This document shows positions 22,072 to 30,205 of a DNA stretch of 41,690 bases, piece by piece. A program made the translations under genes and the position numbers. The stretch comes from a virus: positions 1 to 41,690 of the IMG/VR virus record IMGVR_UViG_3300013306_000029; one strand, given 5' to 3'. Below the pieces are notes generated by a model. The model saw only the letters and a program-made list of their open reading frames with translations, had not been told where the DNA came from and did no database searches. The first letter of the stretch is position 1; the number at the start of each line of letters is the position of its first letter.

Positions 22072-22611
22072 ATGCACAAGCGAGCCCTGCCATACCTGCG
22101 CACCGTCGAAGAAGGCGGCGACGGAGGTGGCGGATCGGCCACCGGCACTGGCGAGAAGCCGGCCGAGTTCACGCCGATTGCGACACAGGAAGACCTGAAC
22201 AAGGTCATCGCCGACCGCGTCAACCGCGAGAAGGCGAAGTTCGCTGACTACAAGGACATCAAGGCCAAGGCTGAGCGCCTCGACGCGATCGAGGCAGCCA
22301 GCAAGACCGAGGCCGAGAAGTTCGCGGAGCGCATGGCCGCACTCGAGACCGAGAACCAGCGCATCCGCTCGGACGCGCTGCGCTCGCGCATCCAAGCGAA
22401 GCACGGGATCTCGGACGAGGACGCGGAACTCTTCCTCACCGGCACCGACGAGGAGTCGCTGAACCGGCAGGCCGAGCGCCTGGCGCAGCACGTCTCCGAC
22501 CGCAAGAAGAAGGGGAACGTCGCCCCCAAGGAGGGCGCGTCCACAAGCACTGGCGAGGCCGACGGTGTCATGCGTGAGTTCACGCGGGACCTGTTTGGCC
22601 GAGCCGACTGA
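22072..22611 (+). CDS. Capsid scaffolding protein
   Basis: 179 aa with a perfect GGAGGA ribosome site. Gly-rich linker early, then a long charged helix (EKAKFADYKDIKAKAERLD ... AERMAALETENQRI) and a basic C-terminal part (SDRKKKG) with a short helix MREFTRDLFGRAD. Composition, length and place directly before the major capsid gene fit scaffold proteins, which guide capsid assembly and are then removed. Confidence 0.87.
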   Translation: MHKRALPYLRTVEEGGDGGGGSATGTGEKPAEFTPIATQEDLNKVIADRVNREKAKFADYKDIKAKAERLDAIEAASKTEAEKFAERMAALETENQRIRSDALRSRIQAKHGISDEDAELFLTGTDEESLNRQAERLAQHVSDRKKKGNVAPKEGASTSTGEADGVMREFTRDLFGRAD

Positions 22612-22633
22612 CTCCCTTTAGGAGGGAACCGTC

Positions 22634-23530
22634 ATGACCTCATTCGCAACCGGATCACTCACGATCCCGAAGCAGAAGCTCGACCCATGGCTGGGCAAGA
22701 TCGCCAACGGCTCATGCGTCGCGACTCTGTCCACGCCCACCCCCATGACCTACGGCGAGGGCGAGTCGTGGACCTTCGACATCGGCGAGGCCGAGTACGT
22801 CGCTGAGGGTGGCGTCAAGGGCGCCTCGACGATCACGCCGACCAGTAAGACGATCAAGCCCTTCAAGTTCCACAAGACGCTCCGGTTCAACGAGGAAGTT
22901 CTGTGGGCCGACGAGGACCGTCAGCTCGAGGTCGTCAGCGAGATCCTCGACCTCATCCAGCCGGCGCTCTCGCGCGCGCTGGACTTCGGCGTGTTCCACG
23001 AGATCAACCCGACTGGCGGCGCTGTCGTCGCCGCCATGAACGGCGGCCTCACGGACACGACGAACCTCGTCGAGTACGTCGCTGCCGACAAGCCCTACGT
23101 GAGCCTGGACGCGGCCGACGCGCTCGTCCTCGCTGACGGCTACGTCCCCCGCGACATCGCCCTCGACCCGACCTACGCGGCCAAGTTCTCGGCTCTGCGT
23201 AACGCCACGTCCGAGCAGAAGCTCTACCCGGACTTCAAGCTCGGCGTGTCCACCTCGGACCTTGAGGGCCACCGCGCGTCGGTGTCCAACACGGTGCGCG
23301 GTACGGGCGTCCTCGCGGTCGACACCAAGGTGCTCGGCTTCGTCGGCAACTTCGACGCGATCCGCTGGGGCGTGCAGAAGTCGATCGGCCTCGAGGTCAT
23401 CAAGTACGGCGACCCTGACGGTGGCGGCGACCTCAAGCGTTACAACCAGGTCGCGTTCCGCGCGGAGGTCGTCTACGGGTGGGGCATCGCCGCCCTCGAC
23501 GCCTTCGCCAAGATCCACGACCTCGTCTGA
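22634..23530 (+). CDS. Major capsid protein (HK97 fold)
   Basis: 298 aa; AGGAGGG nine bases before the ATG, the strongest ribosome site in the region, as expected for a very abundant protein. Features: N-arm, E-loop-like segment around YVAEGGVKGASTITPTSKTIKP, a spine helix (EILDLIQPALSRALDFGVFHEI), and P-domain/A-domain beta segments near YGDPDGGGDLKRYNQVAFRAEV. Codon use is strongly biased to C/G endings. No protease gene is nearby, so no proteolytic maturation is predicted. Confidence 0.93.
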   Translation: MTSFATGSLTIPKQKLDPWLGKIANGSCVATLSTPTPMTYGEGESWTFDIGEAEYVAEGGVKGASTITPTSKTIKPFKFHKTLRFNEEVLWADEDRQLEVVSEILDLIQPALSRALDFGVFHEINPTGGAVVAAMNGGLTDTTNLVEYVAADKPYVSLDAADALVLADGYVPRDIALDPTYAAKFSALRNATSEQKLYPDFKLGVSTSDLEGHRASVSNTVRGTGVLAVDTKVLGFVGNFDAIRWGVQKSIGLEVIKYGDPDGGGDLKRYNQVAFRAEVVYGWGIAALDAFAKIHDLV

Positions 23531-23775
23531 TGGCTCGCTACAAGCACGCCACGTCGGGCGCGCTGGTCAGCGTCCGAGACGACAAGGCGATGGGGTCGGA
23601 GTGGGTGCCCTTCGACGAGAAGGCGGCTGCCGAGCCGTCTGACATTGAGAAGGCACCCAGCCCACGCGCCACGGTCAAGAAGGCGGCTGCCAAGCCGTCT
23701 GACATTGAGAAGGCACCCAGCCCACGCGCCACGGTCAAGAAGGCGGCTGCCAAGCCGTCGCCCGACAACGAGTGA
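23530..23775 (+). CDS. Small capsid-associated protein with internal 20-aa repeat
   Basis: 81 aa, TGATG junction with the capsid gene. The first 30 residues (ARYKHATSGALVSVRDD) look like small head proteins found after actinophage capsid genes. The rest is a 20-aa unit with PSDIEKAPSPRATVKKAAAK present twice plus a third partial copy, Lys/Ala/Pro-rich and likely disordered. It could decorate the capsid or bind DNA or the cell surface. The repeat is encoded by a nearly perfect 60-bp tandem duplication. Confidence 0.75.
   Translation: MARYKHATSGALVSVRDDKAMGSEWVPFDEKAAAEPSDIEKAPSPRATVKKAAAKPSDIEKAPSPRATVKKAAAKPSPDNE
23621..23759. repeat. 60-bp tandem repeat, 2.3 copies
   Basis: Units at 23621-23680 and 23681-23740 differ at one base (G/A at 23632/23692); a third partial copy runs to 23759. 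The unit is a multiple of three, so reading frame is kept and copy number can change without breaking the gene. Confidence 0.95.
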
Positions 23776-23790
23776 CGAGAGGGGGCGGCC

Positions 23791-24276
23791 ATGACGGTCT
23801 CAACAGCGGTCACGCCAGACGTGATCGCCACTGCGCTCGGTAAGGCCGCCCCCGTCTCGCCACAGTCCGACCGCTGGCAGATGTGGATCGATGACGCCGT
23901 CCGGCTGATTCAGTTCCGCGTCGACAAGCTCGAGTTCACCGACCCACTCGACCAAGACATGGTCGACTACGTGGTGCGCGAGGCGGTCGTCGCACAGGTC
24001 GACCGGCCTGACTCGGCCACACAGGTCACCGTGTCGGTCGACGACAGCAGCACGACAAAGTCGTACCGCTCGAGCAAGGGTCGCGTGACGATCCTTGACG
24101 AGTGGTGGACGCTGCTAGGCCTAACCGAGGGTGGCGGGTCTGGCGCGTTCTCGGTCGACACTGTCGGCTGCTCGACGAACCATCTCCCGTGGTGCTCATT
24201 CAGCATGGGCGCGCTGTACTGCTCGTGCGGCGCGGACATCGCTGGCTACCCCATCTACGAGGGGGCCGACGAGTGA
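23791..24276 (+). CDS. Head-tail adaptor/connector protein
   Basis: 161 aa. Helical N-terminus with VIATALGKAAPVSPQSDRWQ, then QDMVDYVVREAVVAQVDRP and a beta-rich part (TQVTVSVDDSSTTKSYRSSKG, VTILDEWWTLLG), the usual layout of gp6/gp15-type connectors that sit under the portal. The C-terminus carries Cys residues (WCSFSMGALYCSCGAD), an addition. AGAGGGGG upstream of the ATG. The next gene starts GTG in a GTGA overlap. Confidence 0.8.
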   Translation: MTVSTAVTPDVIATALGKAAPVSPQSDRWQMWIDDAVRLIQFRVDKLEFTDPLDQDMVDYVVREAVVAQVDRPDSATQVTVSVDDSSTTKSYRSSKGRVTILDEWWTLLGLTEGGGSGAFSVDTVGCSTNHLPWCSFSMGALYCSCGADIAGYPIYEGADE

Positions 24277-24710
24277 TCGCCGACGACATCGCCGACGCCC
24301 TGCCCGAGCTTCAAGCCCAAGCTGAGTCACGCATGGTCGACACGGTGCGCATCACTACCTCGGCCCCCGGTGAGGAGACGTCGCCCGGCGAGTTCGACCC
24401 GCCCGAGGTGACCGTGCACTACGAGGGCAAGGCACGTCTGCGTCTCGGCAACCCCGCACCGGGCGCGACCGACGCAGGCGAGACGGCGTGGGCAGTCGAC
24501 CGCGCTGTGCTCTCAGTGCCCGTCTCTGACGCGGCAACGGTGGAGGGCTCAGTGCTCGCCATCGCGGACGGCATGGACGTCGAGATGATCGCAGTCGGTC
24601 CGCGCTCCATGAGCACTGTCGGCCAGCACCTGACCATTCTCGGCGGCCACGCACAGACCGACTCGACAGCCCGCCGCTTCCCCTGTCAGGTGGTGACTCA
24701 CGATGCCTGA
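24273..24710 (+). CDS. Head-tail stopper-like protein
   Basis: 145 aa, GTG start in a GTGA overlap. SRMVDTVRITTSAPG, KARLRLGNPAPG and AVLSVPVSD, with MIAVGPRSMSTVGQHLTI, fit small beta-barrel stopper proteins (DUF6093-type) that close the head exit channel. The longer open frame upstream belongs to the connector gene in another frame. Confidence 0.75.
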   Translation: MIADDIADALPELQAQAESRMVDTVRITTSAPGEETSPGEFDPPEVTVHYEGKARLRLGNPAPGATDAGETAWAVDRAVLSVPVSDAATVEGSVLAIADGMDVEMIAVGPRSMSTVGQHLTILGGHAQTDSTARRFPCQVVTHDA

Positions 24711-24873
24711 GCGCGTCTTCCTTGCGTTCGATGCCGACTGGCGAGAGCCGCCCGGCACTGTCGTCAAGGTGTTTCGGACCCGTGTCGCCGCCGAGCGCTT
24801 CTGCTACGACGAGATGAGCGGCTACGGCTACTCGGTCGTCGAGGTCGAGATTCCGGACGGCGACGATGCTTGA
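24703..24873 (+). CDS. Small hypothetical connector-region protein
   Basis: 56 aa, starting 8 nt inside the stopper gene and ending 8 nt inside the next. FLAFDADWREPPGTVVKVFRT and YGYSVVEVEIPDG look like a small beta-hairpin-rich protein. Too short for a family call; kept because it is tightly packed between connector genes. Confidence 0.6.
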   Translation: MPERVFLAFDADWREPPGTVVKVFRTRVAAERFCYDEMSGYGYSVVEVEIPDGDDA

Positions 24874-25234
24874 CAGCAGCGAAGTCACCGCTCTCGCAAG
24901 AGATCTGGCACTCGCGCCGGCCAGGATCATCCCCGCCATCATCCCTGTGGCCGGTCGCGCAGGCGCCAACATCAAGCGCACGATGCGCAAGGACGTCTCG
25001 GGCCACCCCCGATTCTCCCGCCTGCCTTCACTCGTCGGTTACGACGTCACCGCAACCGCGTCCTCGGTCACTGTCGAGGTCGGCTTCCGTGACGAGGGTC
25101 AGGGCGAGCTGTCCAACATCGCGGCGTTCGGCACCTCCGACACCCCACCGATCATGGACATCACCCATGGCGTCAAGGACGAGCTGCCGAACTTCATGAA
25201 GTGGCTCGGCAAGGCTGCGGCGGACGTGCTGTGA
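24866..25234 (+). CDS. Neck/tail-completion protein (HK97 gp10-like)
   Basis: 122 aa. Helical first half (EVTALARDLALAPARIIPAII), RAGANIKRTMRKD, then YDVTATASSVTVEVGF and a C-terminal helix ELPNFMKWLGKAAADVL. The 'A-x-x-IK-x-x-x-R' helix followed by beta strands is the HK97 gp10-type pattern of proteins joining head and tail. The next gene starts at GTG in overlap. Confidence 0.78.
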   Translation: MLDSSEVTALARDLALAPARIIPAIIPVAGRAGANIKRTMRKDVSGHPRFSRLPSLVGYDVTATASSVTVEVGFRDEGQGELSNIAAFGTSDTPPIMDITHGVKDELPNFMKWLGKAAADVL

Positions 25235-25638
25235 ACGGCCTCGAACTGGCCGACGCGGTCAAGACGCGACTCACAGCACAGATCACCGGCCGCACCATCT
25301 ACAAGGGCGGAGTGCCGGACGGCGCGCCGCCGCCCCGCTACATCGTCGTGTGGACGTCTGAGGGCGACGAAGAGTCTGCCCGCGCCAGCGGCACGGTCAG
25401 CATCCAGACGCCCACCCTGTGGGTCACCTGCGTGTCACGCAACGTCGCTCCCGAGCAGGCTGGGCGAGAGTCTGGCGCAGACGCCGCAGCGGTGCGCAGG
25501 GCGCTGCGCAACTGGCGGCCCCAGACGCGCTGGGCCGTCAAGGCCGAGTCTTCCCAACCTGCACGCCGTGACGAGTCAATCAGCACCACCACGTTCATGG
25601 CTGTCGAGCAGTTCTCTCTGCGCTCCACCGCCGCCTGA
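25231..25638 (+). CDS. Tail terminator protein
   Basis: 135 aa, GTG start at 25231 in a GTGA overlap. LELADAVKTRLTAQI at the start, then YIVVWTSEGDEESARASG, LWVTCVSRNV and a C-terminal beta segment VEQFSLRSTAA; order and length fit tail terminators (gpU-like) that stop tail-tube growth and join the tail to the head. Confidence 0.78.
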   Translation: MNGLELADAVKTRLTAQITGRTIYKGGVPDGAPPPRYIVVWTSEGDEESARASGTVSIQTPTLWVTCVSRNVAPEQAGRESGADAAAVRRALRNWRPQTRWAVKAESSQPARRDESISTTTFMAVEQFSLRSTAA

Positions 25639-25652
25639 CCCGAGGAGTCCTC

Positions 25653-25868
25653 ATGTCCGAGTTGGTTCGCGTGCGCCTCGAGAACGGCGGCCACGCCAGC
25701 ATCTCCGCGGCCCGCGCGCAGGCGCTCGGCCTCAAGCCGCTAAAGGCCCCCGCGCGCCTGCGCGACGGCAGGCCTGCACCGTTCAAGCCCCGTGCCTACA
25801 AGAGCGCGGTCGCAGCCACATCAGCACCATCAACCGCGGCTGACGCCGCAGAGGTCCAGGAGGACTGA
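25653..25868 (+). CDS. Small hypothetical protein before the major tail gene
   Basis: 71 aa with GAGGAG upstream. VRVRLENGGHASISAARAQALGLKPL is a small folded head; the rest is a Pro/Ala/Arg-rich disordered tail. Proteins like this often precede the major tail gene in actinophages; function unknown. Only 2 nt separate it from the major tail gene, and AGGAGGA in its 3' end serves as that gene's ribosome site. Confidence 0.65.
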   Translation: MSELVRVRLENGGHASISAARAQALGLKPLKAPARLRDGRPAPFKPRAYKSAVAATSAPSTAADAAEVQED

Positions 25869-25870
25869 AC

Positions 25871-26380
25871 ATGCCTACGATTCTCGATGGCGTCTCGACC
25901 AACGAGACCGAGGGGCTGCGATGGGTCGAGGCCTTCGCTGACCCAACCGCGCCCGACCTGTCGACGGAGTACAACGCCGCCACGTCGGTGCCCTTCGAGT
26001 GCCTGATGACGCAGCGCTTCAACCCCGACGCGTCGGTCACCAAGAGCGACCTGCGCCGCATGTGCTCGGACAAGGTCCGTCAGCGGGCCGGCGCCGAGAC
26101 GCGCACGATCGCGGACATCATTGCCGTGTACGACCCGCAGGATCTCAGCTCCGATGTGTCGGCCGCGTATGCCGCCCTCGAGAAGGGCGCTGTCGGCTAC
26201 CTCGTGGACCTGCGCGGCATCCACCTGGACACGCCTGCCGCCGCGGGTGACCTCGTGACGATCTACAAGGTGTCGGTCGACTTCCGCATCGGGCTCGTGG
26301 GTGCGGACAACGACGAGTACCAGTTCAAGGCCGGCATCTCGGTCCTCGACTGGTGGGAGGACGTCGCGCTCGTCGCGTGA
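25871..26380 (+). CDS. Major tail protein
   Basis: 169 aa. Forms the tail tube. Beta-rich with TNETEGLRWVEAFADPT, DLRRMCSDKVRQRAG, IADIIAVYDPQD, AVGYLVDLRGIHLDTP and TIYKVSVDFRIGLVG ending in ISVLDWWEDVALVA, typical of siphophage tube proteins. Strong ribosome site AGGAGGA. A terminator-like hairpin follows, often seen after this abundant gene. Confidence 0.87.
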   Translation: MPTILDGVSTNETEGLRWVEAFADPTAPDLSTEYNAATSVPFECLMTQRFNPDASVTKSDLRRMCSDKVRQRAGAETRTIADIIAVYDPQDLSSDVSAAYAALEKGAVGYLVDLRGIHLDTPAAAGDLVTIYKVSVDFRIGLVGADNDEYQFKAGISVLDWWEDVALVA

Positions 26381-26391
26381 CCCCAAGTCGG

Positions 26392-26421
26392 GTGGGCGCG
26401 GGCTGGCTGCCTCGCGCCCAC
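26392..26421 (+). terminator. Hairpin after the major tail gene
   Basis: GTGGGCGCG (26392-26400) pairs perfectly with CGCGCCCAC (26413-26421) around 12 nt. No long T run follows, so termination may be partial. It would lower expression of downstream tail genes relative to the tube protein. Confidence 0.6.
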
Positions 26422-26466
26422 CCCTTCGCAGCCAGCAGCCAAGCAGCCGAAGGAGAATGACCAATA

Positions 26467-26670
26467 ATGACGAAGTTCGCCCAAGGCGGGTACATCCCGC
26501 CAGCCCCAGAGTCCCCCCCGAACACTGTTCGAATGGTGTCGGTAGGTCAGTGCGCCCAAGGCCACACGCTGTGGCTCATGCACGGCGTCGTGACCCACCT
26601 CATCCTGCCGGATGAGGTGGGGCGTCGGGATTACTCCAAGGCATCCTGCCCGAACGTCGTGCAGCGATGA
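26467..26670 (+). CDS. Small hypothetical protein
   Basis: 67 aa with AAGGAG a little far upstream (11 nt). FAQGGYIPPAPESPPNTVRMV, then CAQGHTLWLMHGVVTHLILPDEV and a late Cys: possibly a small beta protein with one metal site. It overlaps the chaperone gene by 4 nt (ATGA), which favours a real gene. The competing frame starting at 26458 looks like a shadow. Confidence 0.55.
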   Translation: MTKFAQGGYIPPAPESPPNTVRMVSVGQCAQGHTLWLMHGVVTHLILPDEVGRRDYSKASCPNVVQR

Positions 26671-27206
26671 CCGACCCGACCGTAGACAAGACCGGCGCAG
26701 CCGCAGAGGTTCCAGACCTCAAGTCGCTGCTCGCCGAGCACGCCACCAGTCCGACCGCGTTCGTCACGGTCCCGCTGAACCAAGCGCTCGCCGCTGAGAT
26801 CACCCGTCTCGAAGCCGAGTTGGCCGAGATCGCAGAGGGCGCCACCTCGAAGCGCATGGGCACAACATCCCCACTCAAGGCCAAGGCGCAGGAGATCGAA
26901 GACGCCCGAGCCCGCATGGCCGCGTCTCTCGTGACGTTCCGCTTCGAGCGGCTGACGCCCGAGGCTCGCGACCAGATCCGCAAGGACATGGGCGCACGCG
27001 ACGACCCCGACGAGCAGAACCTGCGCGTCAACGCCGCCATGTGCGTCGAGCCCAAGGGTGCGACGTGGGAACTGTTCGCCGAGCTGCGCGCAACGCTCGG
27101 CCTCGGCCTGTGGTCGGAGATCGACGAAGCCGCCAACCGTGCCGGCGGGACGCTCACTGTCCCTTTCTCGTTCGCTGCCTCGCACATCCTCGGAACCGCG
27201 AAGTAG
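26667..27206 (+). CDS. Tail assembly chaperone, short form (gpG-like)
   Basis: 179 aa. Helical, charged, with AEITRLEAELAEIAEG, VTFRFERLTPEARDQIR and WELFAELRATLGLGLW. It lies between the major tail protein and the tape measure gene, where siphophages keep the two chaperones that coat the tape measure during assembly. Its 3' end contains CCCTTTC (27161-27167), a -1 slippery heptamer placed correctly on zero-frame codons, giving the longer form (next entry). Confidence 0.87.
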   Translation: MTDPTVDKTGAAAEVPDLKSLLAEHATSPTAFVTVPLNQALAAEITRLEAELAEIAEGATSKRMGTTSPLKAKAQEIEDARARMAASLVTFRFERLTPEARDQIRKDMGARDDPDEQNLRVNAAMCVEPKGATWELFAELRATLGLGLWSEIDEAANRAGGTLTVPFSFAASHILGTAK

Positions 27207-27523
27207 CGCAGGAGGTCGCTTCGGCGGCACGCCGCGGCATCCCGCTCGGGGTGGCCCGTGGTGCGCGCCTGCCGGGCGATGGATGGACTCCGAGGGACTG
27301 GGCGCTACAGCAGGCCGTGGACGTGCTCGACGGGCTCCTGTGCCCAGGGTGTCGTCAACCACGCTGGCTGAGCCACGACAAGGCGCTGGCCAAGCAGTGG
27401 AAGGTGACGGCCGAGCGGTGCCACACCTGCGACCGGATAGCGGCCCGTCAGGACGAGCTCAGCGGCCCCAACACGCACCGCCCCCAGTCGATCTACTTCG
27501 GCGCGCAACTGCCCACATCGTGA
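27167..27523 (+). CDS. Tail assembly chaperone, frameshift extension (gpGT-like)
   Basis: Open frame in -1 relative to the short chaperone and lacking a plausible start of its own. Ribosomes slipping at CCCTTTC (C CCT TTC in the zero frame, 27161-27167) would make a 285-aa fusion: join(26667..27167, 27167..27523). The added part has DWALQQAVDVLDGLLCPGCRQPRW and CHTCDRIAARQDE, a zinc-type Cys pair set common in actinophage gpT. Frameshifting in this gene pair is well established for siphophages; the exact slip site here is inferred. Confidence 0.78.
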   Translation, partial: LVRCLAHPRNREVAQEVASAARRGIPLGVARGARLPGDGWTPRDWALQQAVDVLDGLLCPGCRQPRWLSHDKALAKQWKVTAERCHTCDRIAARQDELSGPNTHRPQSIYFGAQLPTS

Positions 27524-27541
27524 CAGGACGGAGGTGCGACC

Positions 27542-30205
27542 GTGAACGGTGACAGGGTGACCAAGGTCGTTCTGACCGCTGAGGTGGGGCCATATGAGAA
27601 GGGCTTCACCAAGGCCTCCACCGTCACAACCAAGTTCGGCAAGGACGTTGACGCTGTCAACGCCAAGAGCAAGGGCATGGAGTCCCAACTGTCCAAGACG
27701 GGCGGCGCGCTCAAGGGTGTCGCTATCGGCGCGGGCGCCCTGGCCGGGACTGCCCTCGTGGCGTTCCTCGGCGACTCGGTCAAGGCGGCCGGTGACCTAC
27801 AGCAGTCCATCGGTGGCGTTGACGCCGTGTTCAAGGACTCGGCCAAGACGGTCCACGACTTCGGCCAGACGTCAGCCGAGGCTGTCGGCCTGAGCCGCAA
27901 CGAGTTCAACCAGCTCATCACCGTCACGGGCGCGATGCTGAAGAACAAGGGGATTCAGGACTTCACTGAGCAGTCGCTGAACCTGGTCAAGGTCGGCGCC
28001 GACCTGGCAGCCCAGTTTGGTGGGCCGACGTCGCAAGCAGTCGACGCGCTGAACGCCGCGATGCGTGGCGAGTCGGACCCCATCGAGCGGTATGGCATCA
28101 GCCTCAGCGAGACCGCCGTGAACGCCCAGTTGGCGGCGGCGGGTGTCTCGAAGGTCGGCGGCGCCTTCACGGAGCAGCAGAAGACGACTGCACGGCTCAC
28201 TCTCATCATGCAGCAGTCGGCCGACGCCATGGGCGCATTCGGGCGCGAGTCCGACACCCTGCAAGGCCAGCAGCAGCGCCTGACGGCAGAGTGGGAGGAC
28301 GCCAAGGCTGAGCTCGGATCGGCTCTCCTGCCCGCCCTGACGTCCGTCACAGAGGCATTGCGCGGCGGGCTCGACCTGGCAGTCGCGTCGGCCAGCGCGT
28401 GGGAGAATATCCCCGGCCCGATCAAGGCGGCTGCCGCGGCGCTCATCGTCTTCCACTTGGCACAGAAGCCCGTCGGCGCCGGCCTCGAGACGGTGCGCAA
28501 CGGCATCCAGCGCGTGCGTGACGAGATGGCGCTACAGCAGGCCCTCGCATCTGGCATCACTGGTGGCTATCAGAAGCTCGGTGACGAAGCCGTCGTGGCG
28601 GGCGAGAAGATGAGCCGCAGCGCCACCGTCATGTCGGTCGGTGCCAAGGCGGCTAAGGGTGTCGGGTCGGCCATGCTCGGTGCCTTCGGTGGCCCCCTCG
28701 GGCTCGCGATCACGGGCATCACGTTTGCCCTCGGTGGATACATTCAGGCGCAGGCCAATGCCCGCGCCGCTGCCGAGGAGCTGGCTGCCACCCTCGACAA
28801 GCAGACGGGCAAGTTCACCGAGCAGACCCGCGAGTCCTTCGTCAAGAGGGTGTTCGGCGACTTCAACCAGTCCGACTACGCGCGCGTGCGCGACTCGCTC
28901 GACTCGGCCGGCGTCGGCGTCTCTGACCTGATCGCAGCCTACGAGCAGGGCGGCCCTGCGATCGACACCTTCAAGGCGAAGTTCGACGAGTGGCAGCGCT
29001 CTGCGCGGGCATCGGGCGGGCCGCACTCGCAGCTCGTTGCCGATGCCGAGAGGATCGGCAACGCCTACGAGTCGGTCGGCTCCGACTTGGAGAACGCTCG
29101 GGTCGTCTTCGACGAGACGGGCAAGGTCCAAGAGAAGGTCGCTGCCGGCGCCGAGAAGGCTGGTGCCGCCGCGGCCGATGCTGGCCCCAAGGTCAAGACC
29201 TACGTCGATGCGACCAACGAACTGCGCACGGCTGGTGAGAAGGCGCGCAAGTCACAGCAGGATCTGGCGCAGTCCATCCTCGATGTGTCCGACGCCGCAG
29301 TGACCGCCGATCAGGCTGAGGCCGGGTGGCAGAAGGCCATTGACGACGCCACCAAGTCGATCGACGACAACGGCAAGGCAGTCACGTTGCACGGCAAGAG
29401 GGTCAAGGACAACGGTGACGCCCTCAATCTGAACTCCGAGGCAGGACGGGCCAACCAAGAGGCGTTGGTTGGCCTACGGGATGCCGCCTTGAAGAACGCC
29501 GAGGCGATGCTGAATCAGGGCGATGGGATCGGCATCGTCAAGACGAAGATGGACGCGGCTCGCGAAGCCTTCATCACCACGGCAACCAAGATGGGCCTGA
29601 ACGACAAGGCTGCCGCCGACCTTGCCACACAGTACGGAATCACGACGGGGTCTGTTGACACCCTCAAGGCGTCGATGGACAAGATTCCGAAAGAGGTCAA
29701 GTCCAAGACGACCGTCGACACCATCTCCGCGATGGCGAACCTGGCCGCCTTGCAGGTGCAACTCGCCCTGATCAAGTCCAAGAGGATCAGGGTCACTACT
29801 GACTTCGTGACCACGGGAGACGTGTCGCTACAGGCGGCGCGCAACCGCTCGGCGATCGAGGACCTACGCCAGGCAGACGGTGGCCCAGTCCCGGGGTTCT
29901 CCCCGCACGAGCGCGCGGACAACATCCCGATCATGGCCACCGCGGATGAGTACATGATCCGCCGCTCGTCGGCGCGCAAGCTCGGCCGGGCAACGCTCGA
30001 CTACATCAACGCGACGGGTTCGCTTCCGGCGCAACGCCTCGCAGATGGCGGCTTCGTGTCGCGCATGCCCGCGCGCGCGGTGCCTTCCCCGGCGGTGCCT
30101 CAGCTCGTGGCGGCAGGACCAACCTTCAACGCCTACGGCCTCGACGCACGAGATGCCGTCGGCAAGGCATGGCGCGACTACCAATGGGATCTGAGGAAGC
30201 CGTGA
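27542..30205 (+). CDS. Tape measure protein
   Basis: 887 aa, GTG start with GGAGG upstream. Sets tail length and is ejected during infection. N-terminal alpha-rich part, a hydrophobic stretch (about residues 58-78, VAIGAGALAGTALVAFLG), another near 295 and a Gly/Ala-rich one at 375-400 (MLGAFGGPLGLAITGITFALGG), then long coiled segments. The C-terminus shows the tail-protein pattern HERADNIPIMATADEYMIRR. At about 0.15 nm per residue the tail would be near 130 nm. No lytic-transglycosylase or peptidase domain is evident. Confidence 0.93.
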   Translation: MNGDRVTKVVLTAEVGPYEKGFTKASTVTTKFGKDVDAVNAKSKGMESQLSKTGGALKGVAIGAGALAGTALVAFLGDSVKAAGDLQQSIGGVDAVFKDSAKTVHDFGQTSAEAVGLSRNEFNQLITVTGAMLKNKGIQDFTEQSLNLVKVGADLAAQFGGPTSQAVDALNAAMRGESDPIERYGISLSETAVNAQLAAAGVSKVGGAFTEQQKTTARLTLIMQQSADAMGAFGRESDTLQGQQQRLTAEWEDAKAELGSALLPALTSVTEALRGGLDLAVASASAWENIPGPIKAAAAALIVFHLAQKPVGAGLETVRNGIQRVRDEMALQQALASGITGGYQKLGDEAVVAGEKMSRSATVMSVGAKAAKGVGSAMLGAFGGPLGLAITGITFALGGYIQAQANARAAAEELAATLDKQTGKFTEQTRESFVKRVFGDFNQSDYARVRDSLDSAGVGVSDLIAAYEQGGPAIDTFKAKFDEWQRSARASGGPHSQLVADAERIGNAYESVGSDLENARVVFDETGKVQEKVAAGAEKAGAAAADAGPKVKTYVDATNELRTAGEKARKSQQDLAQSILDVSDAAVTADQAEAGWQKAIDDATKSIDDNGKAVTLHGKRVKDNGDALNLNSEAGRANQEALVGLRDAALKNAEAMLNQGDGIGIVKTKMDAAREAFITTATKMGLNDKAAADLATQYGITTGSVDTLKASMDKIPKEVKSKTTVDTISAMANLAALQVQLALIKSKRIRVTTDFVTTGDVSLQAARNRSAIEDLRQADGGPVPGFSPHERADNIPIMATADEYMIRRSSARKLGRATLDYINATGSLPAQRLADGGFVSRMPARAVPSPAVPQLVAAGPTFNAYGLDARDAVGKAWRDYQWDLRKP

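Noticed and set aside
26458-26615. Alternative frame starting at the ATG just before 26467
   Set aside because: Pro/Arg-rich product with no protein-like segments; the 26467 frame ends in an ATGA overlap with the chaperone gene.
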